NCBI RefSeq assembly: GCF_046156175.1
Contig: NZ_JAYLVL010000002.1
Span: forward strand, 248,001 to 312,000
Direction of reading: 5' to 3'
Source: Lacisediminihabitans sp046156175
GTDB lineage: Bacteria > Actinomycetota > Actinomycetes > Actinomycetales > Microbacteriaceae
DNA: 64,000 bases
Part shown: piece after piece, positions 7,934 to 16,823 of the stretch
Layout of the letters: each line of letters begins with the position of its first letter
Numbering within the stretch: the first letter of the stretch is position 1
Position numbers and translations under genes: made by a program
Notes under the pieces: model-generated
The model's database searches: none
What the model saw: only the letters and a program-made list of their open reading frames with translations
Told to the model about the DNA's origin: nothing

Positions 7934-9729
7934 CAGCTGGCCCGGCTGAGGATGGCAGAGAGGGCGGCGATCAGAGTTCCCGCGGGCTCGGTGACAGTGC
8001 TCATCGACCGCCAGGCGATGATCTTGTCAGGGCGCACGAGGAGGGCGCCGCCCTCTTCGACCTCCCGGATCCGCGCCCAGTCGAAATAGAGGTCGGTGAC
8101 GCGCTGGCCGGGTCCGATGACGATCACTTCGAGGGGGATGCCGAGCTCGCGCGCGACCGCCGGCGCGGCATCCGCCCACGACTGCCCGGCAATGCCGGTG
8201 AAGAGAGTGAAGCGACTGCTCGGCGCGAGGTCGAGAGTGGAGAACTTGCGGGTCGCATCGCCCAGCCAGACATGAGGCAATGGGGACCCGGGAACCGTGG
8301 ATGGCTGGTAGTAGAGCTCCGGATCACGGGCGGGCACCGGCCGTGAGGTCCCATCCGAGACCACCGCGGTGGACTCGTAGAACTGCCCGAGTTCGACACC
8401 GTGAGCGTTGAACTCGTAATTCTTGATCTCCATCGCGGCTTCGACGGCGGCACGCTTCGCCACGCCTTCGGGAGTGTTGTTCTTGCGCTCCTCGATGCGC
8501 TCGACCATCTCGACCTCGGATTTCGCGGTCGTCACACCGAGCGCTTCGAACAGCTGGCCGAACTCCCGGGAGGACTTGTTCGCCCGCGTGACTATCTGGC
8601 GGGCGATCGGAGCACGCTCCGCGGTGTACGTGTCGAGCAGAGCGGAGCCGGCCTGGCCGCGGATGACCGCGGCGAGCTTCCAAGCGAGATTGTAGGAGTC
8701 CTGGATTGAGGTGTTCGATCCGAGCCCGTTGCTCGGCGGATGACGGTGGATCGCATCTCCCGCGCAGAACACACGCCCCTTCTGCAGCGTTGTCGCGAAC
8801 ATCTCGTTGTTGCCCCAGAGGGAGATCCCGGTGATCTCGGGCTCGAGATCGGGCATCCCGAGTAGATTGCGCACGATGACCTTTGCCGCGGCTTCGTCGA
8901 CCAGGGGTGGCGGCCGAGTGATGTCGTAGCCCCAGACGATGAGCCACTGATTCCAGGGCCTCACCATGCGCACGAGGCCCGCACCGATGCCACCGACATT
9001 CGAACCCGGCTGAACCACCCAGTAGAGCACCGAGGGACGATGGCCGACGAGCTCTTCGATGTCGGCGGTGAAAGTGATGTTCATGGAGCCGGCGATATCC
9101 ATCGCGCCCTCCATCGGAAGATCGATGTCGGCGGCGACCGCAGAACGGGCACCGTCGCATCCGATCAGATACTTGGCGCGCACGACATATTCGCGACCGG
9201 TGACGCGATCGAGCACGCGAACAGTCACGCCCTCCGAATCCTGGCTGTGGGAGATGTATTCGCTGGAGAACCGGGTCTGGGTGCCGCGGCTCGTCGCGTT
9301 CTTGACCAGGATCGGTTCGAGGTAGTTCTGGGGGATATCGCAGTTGAGCGTCGGCGACGCCAGCACGTAGTCGCCATGGCGACCGGGGTGCGTGCCCCAG
9401 GTGAGGATCCGCCCGAGTTCCTCGCCCGCGATCGACGTGCAGAACACGGTGTCCCCGATCAGGTGGTGGGGGGTCGCCTCCGCGAGGACCTGCCCCTCGA
9501 TCCCCATGTCACGGAAGAACTCCATCGCACGCTGGTTGGTGATGTGAGCGCGGGGCGTATTGGCTGTCCACCGATACTTGGTGATCATCATGTTGGGGAT
9601 ACCGAGGGTCGCCAGAGCCAGCGCCATCGACGCTCCGCTGGGGCCGGATCCGACGATCAACACATCCGTCTCGACAATATCCGTGTCGGGAAGGATGGTG
9701 TCGGGGATGCCGTCGCTGAATGCCGCCAT
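7933..9729 (-). CDS. FAD-dependent aromatic hydroxylase (PheA/TfdB type), probable resorcinol hydroxylase
   Basis: A 598-residue class A flavoprotein monooxygenase. The N-terminal FAD-binding fingerprint VLIVGSGPSGASMALALA is at about residues 25-42. The NAD(P)H/FAD motif YLIGCDGARS lies near 190, and CAGDAIHRHPPSNGLGSN with IQDSYNLAWKL near 320-350. A thioredoxin-like C-terminal domain follows, as in phenol 2-monooxygenases. Co-location with hydroxyquinol dioxygenase and maleylacetate reductase suggests ortho-hydroxylation of resorcinol to hydroxyquinol. A chlorophenol or hydroxyphenyl acid remains possible. It is the first gene of the operon and starts 92 bases after the AraC regulator gene ends. 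Confidence 0.88.
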   Translation of the reverse strand: MAAFSDGIPDTILPDTDIVETDVLIVGSGPSGASMALALATLGIPNMMITKYRWTANTPRAHITNQRAMEFFRDMGIEGQVLAEATPHHLIGDTVFCTSIAGEELGRILTWGTHPGRHGDYVLASPTLNCDIPQNYLEPILVKNATSRGTQTRFSSEYISHSQDSEGVTVRVLDRVTGREYVVRAKYLIGCDGARSAVAADIDLPMEGAMDIAGSMNITFTADIEELVGHRPSVLYWVVQPGSNVGGIGAGLVRMVRPWNQWLIVWGYDITRPPPLVDEAAAKVIVRNLLGMPDLEPEITGISLWGNNEMFATTLQKGRVFCAGDAIHRHPPSNGLGSNTSIQDSYNLAWKLAAVIRGQAGSALLDTYTAERAPIARQIVTRANKSSREFGQLFEALGVTTAKSEVEMVERIEERKNNTPEGVAKRAAVEAAMEIKNYEFNAHGVELGQFYESTAVVSDGTSRPVPARDPELYYQPSTVPGSPLPHVWLGDATRKFSTLDLAPSSRFTLFTGIAGQSWADAAPAVARELGIPLEVIVIGPGQRVTDLYFDWARIREVEEGGALLVRPDKIIAWRSMSTVTEPAGTLIAALSAILSRAS

Positions 9730-9748
9730 GTGAGATTCCTCGCTCGTG

Positions 9749-9762
9749 CCACGTCGTCGTGG
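9749..9762. promoter_or_regulatory. Inverted repeat in the promoter region of the aromatic operon
   Basis: CCACG-TCGT-CGTGG is a perfect 5-bp inverted repeat about 20 bases upstream of the hydroxylase start. It lies in the only gap between the AraC-type regulator and the operon. It could be part of an operator or a leader hairpin; the short half-sites make the call weak. Confidence 0.3.
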
Positions 9763-9821
9763 TTCGTCTAGCCAGTATCTCCGGACTCGCCAGGCCGGGA
9801 GCCGTGGGTGGCGGAAACCGG

Positions 9822-10874
9822 CTAGAGCGTGTCCGGAATGGTCAAATCCTGCGCGGACCCGGCAGACGACCGGATCTGTGCCGGGGTCTCCTCGAACCGC
9901 TCACGGAACACCCGGGTGAAATGCGCATGAGAGGAGAATCCGCATTGGGCGGCCACGTCGCCGACCGAGAGCGCCCCGCCGCCGCGAAGGATATGCCTGG
10001 CCAGATCGAGCCGCTTCTCCAGGATGACCCGGGCCGCACCGGTGCCGGTCTCCGCGAAGATGCGAGTGAGCTGCCTCTCGCTGATACCGACCGAGGCTGC
10101 CACCTGTCCGACCGAGAGTCGCGGGTCCCGGAGGTGGCGATCGATGTAATCGAGCGCGGTGAGGCGGTGCGTGACGGCACGTCGAGCGGAGTCGGTCGAG
10201 AAGATCGAGCGAAGGAGTGTGAGCGCGCTCGACTCGACATCCGCGAGATCTTGCTCTCCGGCGGCGGAAAGGGTCGAGCGAACCAGGCGCGCCAGCCTCG
10301 CGGCATGCGCATTCGCGCCGGGGATGCGCGCGAAACTCATGGTGATCGGACGGCGAGGGGTCGGATCTTCGGAGATCTCCTCGAACAGCTCGCGAGGAAC
10401 GGTGAGCACGAATTCCTGAAGACCATGCGCGAATCCGCGCATGAACGGCTCATCCGCCCCGCAGACCAGAAGCCCGCCCGGGCGCTGGAGGTGCACACCC
10501 TCGTCGCAGTAGAAGAATGACTCGCCAAACAGGGTGAAGTAGAGGGCGACCCCACCCAGGGGAGTGCGCGCGATCTGCGCGGCATCCCGCTCCACGATGT
10601 GAGGGTTGGCAGCGACGTGGGCGAACTGGAGTTGACCAAGCGTGAGATTGACCTCGGTCGCCTCGAGCGGCACACCGTTGAGAGTTCGCGCCTGGAGCCC
10701 CACGAGCGAGCGAGCGTTGTGTTCTTCCCAGAGCTCGATTCGTTGTCGCTCCACGACGCCGACTGTAGAGAACTGCTGGACAGCCGGATTGGGGGCGACA
10801 GTGGCAGCGGTGTCGCGCGGGAAGTCGCGCAGCGACCAGAAGGGTGCGGGTCCCGCACTCTCGTTGCGCTCCAT
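9822..10874 (-). CDS. AraC-family transcriptional regulator
   Basis: A 350-residue regulator. The N-terminal about 200 residues form an AraC-binding-like effector domain (AraC_binding_2 type). The C-terminus carries two helix-turn-helix units of the HTH_18 type, LSVGQVAASVGISERQLTR and LSVGDVAAQCGFSSHAHFTR, ending FRERFEETPAQIR. It is encoded just upstream of, and in the same direction as, the flavin hydroxylase operon and so probably activates it in response to an aromatic inducer. ATG 10874 is chosen. The open frame extends upstream to 11204, but there it runs into the divergent DUF4342 gene and loses protein character. Confidence 0.9.
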   Translation of the reverse strand: MERNESAGPAPFWSLRDFPRDTAATVAPNPAVQQFSTVGVVERQRIELWEEHNARSLVGLQARTLNGVPLEATEVNLTLGQLQFAHVAANPHIVERDAAQIARTPLGGVALYFTLFGESFFYCDEGVHLQRPGGLLVCGADEPFMRGFAHGLQEFVLTVPRELFEEISEDPTPRRPITMSFARIPGANAHAARLARLVRSTLSAAGEQDLADVESSALTLLRSIFSTDSARRAVTHRLTALDYIDRHLRDPRLSVGQVAASVGISERQLTRIFAETGTGAARVILEKRLDLARHILRGGGALSVGDVAAQCGFSSHAHFTRVFRERFEETPAQIRSSAGSAQDLTIPDTL

Positions 10875-11079
10875 CGCGGCCTCCAGACGCCGCAATCCTA
10901 CGTTCGGGAGTCGGGCGGGGCAACGCGACGGATCAGATTCCGAGCCTCCGGTGCCGGCGATGGTTGCGCGGGGTCCGAGACTGCACACCAGGGGCCGGGA
11001 CCTTCGCCCCTGGCGATTGTCCGTCGGGGATTGTTGGATAGGAGTCACCAGTCCAATCAATGGAGAACGGAACATCACC

Positions 11080-11355
11080 ATGAGCACCCAGAACGGCACG
11101 GAACCGCCAGAAGAACCCTTCGCCGAGAAGCTGCGTGTGAAGGGTGAGGCGATGGTCGCCAAAGTCAGGGAGTTACTCCACGAGGGCAATGTGCGGCGGA
11201 TCACCGTGAAAGACGGCGCGGGTCACACCGTGATGGAGATCCCGGTGAACGCGGGGGTCGTCGCCGCCGTCGTGGCACCGGTGCTGGTCGCCGTCGCCGC
11301 TATAGCGGCACTCGCCAGCGATTGGCAGATCGAGGTCTATCGGTCGGGTGTGTAG
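11080..11355 (+). CDS. Small DUF4342-like membrane protein
   Basis: A 91-residue protein: a charged N-terminal part (EEPFAEKLRVKGEAMVAKVRE), a short beta-rich piece (VRRITVKDGAGHTVMEIPV) and a C-terminal hydrophobic helix (AGVVAAVVAPVLVAVAAIAAL). This is the layout of DUF4342 proteins, whose function is not known. It is divergent from the AraC regulator. A GGAG stands 14 bases before the ATG, which is long for a ribosome binding site. Confidence 0.7.
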   Translation: MSTQNGTEPPEEPFAEKLRVKGEAMVAKVRELLHEGNVRRITVKDGAGHTVMEIPVNAGVVAAVVAPVLVAVAAIAALASDWQIEVYRSGV

Positions 11356-11696
11356 CGGATTGCCGAAGTCCCCGAGCGACGGTTCGCCGCCGCCCTGCTG
11401 TTGGCCAGCTCCCGGCCATGTAGTCCCCTCGGTCAGAGGTGGGACAGTCCGGTTCTCCGGAACCGCGATGTCCCCTGCGCCCCGCCTCAATCCCCTCACG
11501 GCGCGGCCAGCGGGAGCGAGTACAGAAGGACGCCTACCTCGAGTTCGAGGCCTCCGTCCGCGACTACTTCAGGGTCATGATCGAGCGGATCGCGCGAAAG
11601 CGAATAACGGTAAAGACGGGGGAATCCATCTCAGCGAGATCATAGGTTCCCGGTCGGATCAGCCTCGCTAGCGGCTGCACAGACTACGCACCATCC
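11356..11696. other. Intergenic region with no supportable gene
   Basis: The region separates the DUF4342 gene from the end of the ABC/dehydrogenase operon. A frame at 11439-11645 (+) has a charged, protein-like second half (RDYFRVMIERIARKR) but no start context or recognised family. It may be a decayed gene. A small hairpin CGGTTC/GAACCG lies at about 11451-11466. Confidence 0.35.
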
Positions 11697-13181
11697 TCAC
11701 ACGTCAGCAAAAGGATCTGAAATTCCGACGTAGCGTGTCTCAAGGTATTCGTCGATGCCTTCGAATCCCCCCTCGCGCCCCAGCCCTGACTGCTTCACTC
11801 CGCCGAACGGTGCCGCCGGATTGGACACGATGCCGGTGTTGATCCCGAGCATGCCGACCTCGAGTTCCTCGGCTAGCCGCAATCCGCGATTGAGATCACG
11901 CGTGTAGGCGTAGGCGACGAGCCCGAACTCCGTGTCGTTGGCAAGACGGATGGCATCAGCCTCGGTCACGAAGGTGGAGATCGGCGCCACGGGCCCGAAC
12001 ACCTCCTCGTGCAAGATGCGGGCGTCCGGCGGCACCTGGGTGAGCACTGTCGGGAGGTAGAAGTAGCCCGGCCCGTCCACGGCTGATCCGCCGAGCGCAA
12101 GGGTTGCGCCGGCCTCGACGGAAGCGGTCACGAGCTCATGCACCTTCTGGCGGGTGCCTTCGTCGACCAGCGGACCGATCTTCGAGTCCGGGTCGGTGCC
12201 CCGGGCGACGGTATGAGCCCGCATTCGTTCGATCAGCTTCATGGTGAACTCGGACGCCACCGACTCCTGCACCAGGAATCGGTTGGCCGCGGTGCACGCC
12301 TCTCCCCCGTTGCGCATCTTCGCGATCATCGCGCCCTCGACGGCACGATCGATGTCGGCATCTTCGAAGACCAGGAAAGGCGCGTTTCCACCGAGTTCCA
12401 TCGAAACTCGCAGCACCTGCTCGGCCGCGTCGGCGATGAGTCGCCGTCCGACCTCGGTCGAACCGGTGAAGGACAGCTTGCGCAATCGGGCGTCTTTGAT
12501 GAGAGGCGCCGTGACTGCGGCGGCCCTCGTGGTCTGAACCACGTTGAGCACGCCGGCCGGAAGGCCGGCTTCCCGCAGCAATTCCGCGAAGAACAGTGCC
12601 GTGAGCGGAGTCAGCGCTGCTGGCTTCAGCACCATCGTGCAACCGGCGGCGATCGCGGGGGCGATCTTGCGGGTGGCCATCGCCAGCGGAAAGTTCCAGG
12701 GGGTGATGAACAGGCACGGGCCGACCGCGCGCCGGGTGACCAAGAGGCGGCTGTTCCCATCGGGTGCCGTCGCGAAACGTCCGGAGATGCGCGCAGTCTC
12801 CTCCGAGAACCAGCGCAGGAACTCGGCTCCGTAGGTCACTTCGCCGCGCGCCTCTGCCAGCGGTTTCCCCATTTCGAGCGTCATCAGCAGAGCGAAGTCA
12901 TCCGCTCGGGCCGTGAGCAGTTCGAAAGCGGTGCGCAGGATCTCGGCGCGCACTCGTGGAGCGGTTCGCGCCCAGCCGCGCTGTGCAGCGTCCGCCGCCG
13001 CGAGGGCCGCCGCCGCGTCTTCGGGAGTGGCATCCGAGATGCTGAGCAAGACTTTTCCCGTCGACGGATCGTGAACGTCGAAAGTACCTCCGTCGCTTGC
13101 ATCTCGCCATTCGCCGTCGATGAACAGGCCGGTCGGGATGCGGTCGAGCAGTGCGGCTTCGATGGCCGGTGTGATGGTCAT
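11697..13181 (-). CDS. NAD(P)-dependent aldehyde dehydrogenase, succinate-semialdehyde dehydrogenase type
   Basis: A 494-residue aldehyde dehydrogenase. Hallmarks are FITPWNFPLAMATRKIAPA, the cofactor loop FTGSTEVGRRLI, the general base in MELGGNAPFLVF and the catalytic cysteine in NGGEACTAANRF. The closest recognisable group is GabD-like succinate-semialdehyde dehydrogenase. It is the last gene of the ten-gene operon and overlaps the alcohol dehydrogenase gene by four bases. In this context it probably oxidises a semialdehyde made by the upstream dehydrogenases to a dicarboxylate; the exact aldehyde is not known. Confidence 0.88.
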   Translation of the reverse strand: MTITPAIEAALLDRIPTGLFIDGEWRDASDGGTFDVHDPSTGKVLLSISDATPEDAAAALAAADAAQRGWARTAPRVRAEILRTAFELLTARADDFALLMTLEMGKPLAEARGEVTYGAEFLRWFSEETARISGRFATAPDGNSRLLVTRRAVGPCLFITPWNFPLAMATRKIAPAIAAGCTMVLKPAALTPLTALFFAELLREAGLPAGVLNVVQTTRAAAVTAPLIKDARLRKLSFTGSTEVGRRLIADAAEQVLRVSMELGGNAPFLVFEDADIDRAVEGAMIAKMRNGGEACTAANRFLVQESVASEFTMKLIERMRAHTVARGTDPDSKIGPLVDEGTRQKVHELVTASVEAGATLALGGSAVDGPGYFYLPTVLTQVPPDARILHEEVFGPVAPISTFVTEADAIRLANDTEFGLVAYAYTRDLNRGLRLAEELEVGMLGINTGIVSNPAAPFGGVKQSGLGREGGFEGIDEYLETRYVGISDPFADV

Positions 13182-14380
13182 AGTGAATCCTCGAGGATGC
13201 CGATGACGTCGTCAGCGGTGGGCTGGATGGGGTTGTTGACAGTGACGGAATCGGCGAGGGTGTCTGCCGCAAGTGACGGCAGTGCGTCGACGGTGACGCC
13301 GAATTTCGACAGCGGCCCGGTCATGCCCACCCGGACGGCGAGGTCTGCGATGCCGGCGATGGCCGCCTCCGCGTTCTGCGAGGTGGATGCCGCTGTGTCA
13401 CCGACACCGAGGGCGAAGGCAACGCGGGCGATGCGCTCCTGCCTCGCTGCGAGGTTGAAGCGGAGCACTGCTTCGATCACGATACAGAGCGCGAGTCCAT
13501 GGGGGATGTTGAACTGGCCACCGAGGGGATGCGCGATTCCGTGCACGAGCCCCAGTCCCGTGTGCGAGAAACCCACGCCCGCGATGTGACTGGCGAGCAG
13601 CAGCTCCGCCCGAGCTTCGATGTCCGATCCGTCCGCGACTGCACGAGGAAGGAAGGTAGCGACGGTCGAGATCACCTGGAGCGCGATTCCGTCGCTGTAG
13701 GGGTTGGCGCGCACGGACAGGTACGACTCGAGAGCGTGAGTGAGAGCATCCATCCCGGTGGCGGCGGTCGCACTGGCGGGCAGCCCGACTGTGAGGTCAG
13801 GATCGAGGATCGCCGCCCGGGCGAGTGCGCTGTCGTGCCCGACATAGAACTTGCGATGACTTGCGACGTCGGTGATCACCCCGAATGCGTTGACTTCGGC
13901 ACCCGTGCCGGCGGTGGTGGGGATTGCGATGATCGGTAGGGCTGATCGGAGGAAGGTGCTCGTGTAGTCGAGTCCGATGCCGCGCTGGGGATTGACCGCG
14001 CCGAGAGCTATGCCCTTGGCGGCGTCCATCGATGAACCGCCGCCGACCGCGACGATCGCTTCGGCTCCGATGGTCGAGGCGAGATCGCTGCCCTCGTCGA
14101 CACACGTCGTGGTCGGGTTCGGTGTCACTCCTCCGTAGACAGTCACGGCGAGACCGGCCTGTTCGAGCGATGCACGCACAAGGGCGACCACCGGGGAGCC
14201 GGCTAGAAACGGGTCGGTGACGATCAGGGCACTCGTCGCCCCCGTGGACGCCGTGACAGCGCCCACCTGGGAGACGGTGCCACGACCGAAGTGAGCGATC
14301 GGCTTGGGGTCGAGGGTGAGCTGGATCTCATCGAGCGGCCGGGAAAGTGGTACGAGGCCGGTGGCAGCGGGAGCGCTCAT
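13178..14380 (-). CDS. Iron-containing alcohol dehydrogenase
   Basis: A 400-residue type III alcohol dehydrogenase. Visible are the glycine-rich VAVGGGSSMDAAKGIAL, IPTTAGTGAEVNAFGVIT and the metal ligands in GMDALTHALESYL and LVHGIAHPLGGQFNIPHGLA. Relatives include 4-hydroxybutyrate, 1,3-propanediol and methanol dehydrogenases. It overlaps both neighbours by four bases. Placed before a succinate-semialdehyde-type dehydrogenase, it could oxidise a hydroxyacid or alcohol to the aldehyde that the next enzyme uses. The substrate is not predictable from sequence alone. Confidence 0.88.
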   Translation of the reverse strand: MSAPAATGLVPLSRPLDEIQLTLDPKPIAHFGRGTVSQVGAVTASTGATSALIVTDPFLAGSPVVALVRASLEQAGLAVTVYGGVTPNPTTTCVDEGSDLASTIGAEAIVAVGGGSSMDAAKGIALGAVNPQRGIGLDYTSTFLRSALPIIAIPTTAGTGAEVNAFGVITDVASHRKFYVGHDSALARAAILDPDLTVGLPASATAATGMDALTHALESYLSVRANPYSDGIALQVISTVATFLPRAVADGSDIEARAELLLASHIAGVGFSHTGLGLVHGIAHPLGGQFNIPHGLALCIVIEAVLRFNLAARQERIARVAFALGVGDTAASTSQNAEAAIAGIADLAVRVGMTGPLSKFGVTVDALPSLAADTLADSVTVNNPIQPTADDVIGILEDSL

Positions 14381-15303
14381 GCCAGCACCTTCTCGAGTCG
14401 CAGTTCTACGCCTATCAGGTCTTCGTAGAGTTTCACCGGGGTCATCTCACCGGCTAGGTCGCCGTACTGGGCGCGGGCCCGGCGGTAGATCTGTTCCACG
14501 AGGGCACTGAGCTCGGAGGGTGCTCCCACTGAGCGCGCCAGGTCGATCGAGAGGCCGAGGTCCTTGCAGGCGAGTGCGATCGCGAACCCTTCGTCGTAAT
14601 CGCCGTTGTCGAGGATGGAGAGCACATCGTTCTGTACGAAATTGCTGTTCGCTGGGCTCGCGATGAGCGAGTTTCGCAGCACACCGAGGTCGACACCGGC
14701 TTTCACACCGATCGCGAGCACTTCCGCGGTCGCGACGAGGTGCGAGAACCACAGTTGGTTGATCATCAGCTTGACGGCGTATCCCGCGCCAGCCGCCCCC
14801 ACATGGAGAATTCGCTCCGGGTCGCCCATCGCTTCGAATACCGGGCGAAGGCGCGCGACATCCGCTTCCTCGCCTCCGATGAAGATCTGCAGCATGCCGT
14901 TGGCTGCGCCGATCGACATGCCACTGACCGGGGCATCGAGGATGCGCAGACTGCGCTCCGGGTTCTCGGCCCTAACGCGCTGGGCGACCTCCGGAACCGA
15001 GGTGGACATATCCACCCAGGTGCCCCCGTCGGCGATGCCCGCGAGAATGCCTGTGGGTCCGTTGACAACGGATTCCACGTGCCGGGGGGTCGGGAGCATG
15101 GTGATGACAACATCCGTCGCCGCCGCGACCTCCGCCGCAGTCTCGGCCCATTCGGCGCCGTTTGCTACGAGGTGGTCGGCGGATTCCCGACGGATGTCGG
15201 TGACGACGAGGTCGAATCCCGCTTTCTGGAGGTTGCGTGTCATTTCGGAGCCCATGTTTCCCAGGCCGATGAAGCCGACGCGTGTCGGCGAAGTGGTGCT
15301 CAT
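14377..15303 (-). CDS. NAD(P)-dependent beta-hydroxyacid dehydrogenase (3-hydroxyisobutyrate dehydrogenase family)
   Basis: This 308-residue protein has an N-terminal Rossmann fold (VGFIGLGNMGSEMTRNLQKAG), the substrate motif DAPVSGMSIGAANG and the catalytic lysine region GAAGAGYAVKLMINQL. The C-terminal all-helical domain has CKDLGLSIDLA. The family covers 3-hydroxyisobutyrate, tartronate-semialdehyde and succinic-semialdehyde reductases. The start is uncertain: ATG 15303, ATG 15315 and TTG 15321 are all in frame right after the preceding stop at 15318-15320, and none has a strong ribosome binding site. It overlaps the iron alcohol dehydrogenase by four bases. Confidence 0.85.
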   Translation of the reverse strand: MSTTSPTRVGFIGLGNMGSEMTRNLQKAGFDLVVTDIRRESADHLVANGAEWAETAAEVAAATDVVITMLPTPRHVESVVNGPTGILAGIADGGTWVDMSTSVPEVAQRVRAENPERSLRILDAPVSGMSIGAANGMLQIFIGGEEADVARLRPVFEAMGDPERILHVGAAGAGYAVKLMINQLWFSHLVATAEVLAIGVKAGVDLGVLRNSLIASPANSNFVQNDVLSILDNGDYDEGFAIALACKDLGLSIDLARSVGAPSELSALVEQIYRRARAQYGDLAGEMTPVKLYEDLIGVELRLEKVLA

Positions 15304-15317
15304 GTGTTCGTGCATTC

Positions 15318-16823
15318 TCAATCGTTAGTCAGGGGCGAATTGCCCAGGTTGATCCAGGTGGTCTTGAGGGCCGTGTAGGAGTCGAAGGCGTGAAGCGACC
15401 GATCTCGGCCACTGCCCGAACTCTTGAACCCGCCGAACGGCGTAATGACGTCCGCGACGTCGTAGGTGTTGACCCACACCGTGCCGGCACGTAGCTGCTG
15501 CGCGACGCGGTGAGCCGTGGTGACTTCGCGGGTCCACACGCTGGCGGCCAGCCCATAAGCGCTGTCGTTCGCGACACGCACCGCATCGGCCGGACCGCGC
15601 ACTTTCGACACGGCGAGTGCCGGTCCGAAGATCTCCTCCTGGCCGATACGCCCCGAGTTGTCGACACCGGTGAATACCGTCGGTTCTACATAGAAGCCCT
15701 CGGCGAGTCCCTCAGGACGCACCCTGTCCCCACCGTGAACGGAGATCCCTTCATCGCGGGCGACGGCGGTGTAACCCAGCACTCGATCGAGCTGGATCGC
15801 GCTGGCAATCGAGCCGATCTGCGTCGCGTCGTCCAGCGGGTCACCGAGCACCATCGAGTCGCCTGCGGCGATCACCTCGCTCACGAGCTCGTCATGCACG
15901 CGCTCGTCGACGATAAGACGGCTCCCGCCGTGGCAGGTCTGGCCGGCGTTGTAGAAGATTCCCCACGCGACTGCCGAGGCACACGCAGCGAGGTCTTCCA
16001 CATCCGCCAGCACCACCTGCGGCGATTTTCCGCCGAGCTCGAGGGCAACCTGTTTGCCGTTGGACTCGCCGGCATAGGAAAGGAACTTCCGACCGACGGC
16101 CGGTGAACCGGTGAAGGTGATCTTGTCGACGAGCGGATGGCGCCCCAGCGCCTCCCCGGCAACCGACCCGAGCCCGGGCACCACGTTAAACACGCCGGCG
16201 GGAAGCCCGGCCCGCGCCGCCAACTCGGCGAGTCGCAGTGCGGAGAGGCTGGTGAGCTCTGCCGGCTTCAGCACGACGGAATTGCCGGCCGCGAGAGCTG
16301 GAGCGATCTTCCAGGCGGTGATGATGAGTGGGTAGTTCCACGGCACCACCGCCCCGATGACCCCCAGTGGCTCTCGGGTGACCAGCGCGAGGGCGTTCTG
16401 CGGTGCGGGAGCGATCTCGTCGTACATCTTGTCGATGGCCTCCGCGTACCAGCGCATCGTGCGGGCCGCGTTGGGCACATCCACGCGTCGGGCATCGCCG
16501 ATCGGATGCCCGGAGTCCAGTGATTCGAGGAGCGCGAGTTCGTCGAGGTCCTCGAGCATGAGCTCGCTGAGACGCAGCATCACCCGCGCCCGTTCACGGC
16601 GATCAGCTCGAGACCAGATTCCGGCCTCGAAGGCGCGACTTGCGGCGCGGACCGCGAGGTCGACATCCGCGGTTCCCCCCGCACTCACGGCCGCGATCAG
16701 GCTGCCGTCCCGGGGAGCGATCGTGTCGAAGGTGGCCCCGTCGAGGGCCGGGCGGAACTCGCCGTCGATGAACAGGCGAGTTTCAGGGGTGAGCGCCGCC
16801 GCGCGGTCTGCCCAGTTCGTCAT
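15318..16823 (-). CDS. Aldehyde dehydrogenase, betaine/gamma-aminobutyraldehyde type
   Basis: A 501-residue aldehyde dehydrogenase with VVPWNYPLIITAWKIAPALA, FTGSPAVGRKFL, the base in ALELGGKSPQVVL and the catalytic cysteine in YNAGQTCHGGSRL. The C-terminal YGLAASVWTRE and ITPFGGFKSSGSGRD also fit. It resembles betaine-aldehyde and gamma-glutamyl-aminobutyraldehyde dehydrogenases. ATG 16823 overlaps the upstream enolase-superfamily gene by four bases. Together with the quaternary-amine-type ABC importer this hints at an aldehyde from an imported amine or betaine, but no demethylase or choline oxidase is present here. Confidence 0.88.
   Translation of the reverse strand: MTNWADRAAALTPETRLFIDGEFRPALDGATFDTIAPRDGSLIAAVSAGGTADVDLAVRAASRAFEAGIWSRADRRERARVMLRLSELMLEDLDELALLESLDSGHPIGDARRVDVPNAARTMRWYAEAIDKMYDEIAPAPQNALALVTREPLGVIGAVVPWNYPLIITAWKIAPALAAGNSVVLKPAELTSLSALRLAELAARAGLPAGVFNVVPGLGSVAGEALGRHPLVDKITFTGSPAVGRKFLSYAGESNGKQVALELGGKSPQVVLADVEDLAACASAVAWGIFYNAGQTCHGGSRLIVDERVHDELVSEVIAAGDSMVLGDPLDDATQIGSIASAIQLDRVLGYTAVARDEGISVHGGDRVRPEGLAEGFYVEPTVFTGVDNSGRIGQEEIFGPALAVSKVRGPADAVRVANDSAYGLAASVWTREVTTAHRVAQQLRAGTVWVNTYDVADVITPFGGFKSSGSGRDRSLHAFDSYTALKTTWINLGNSPLTND

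Noticed and set aside
10875..11204. N-terminal extension of the AraC regulator
   Set aside because: The extra 110 codons overlap the divergent DUF4342 gene and show no domain; ATG 10874 gives a normal-length regulator.
12138..13589. Long plus-strand frame opposite the semialdehyde dehydrogenase
   Set aside because: Antisense to a gene with all aldehyde dehydrogenase motifs; no start signal.
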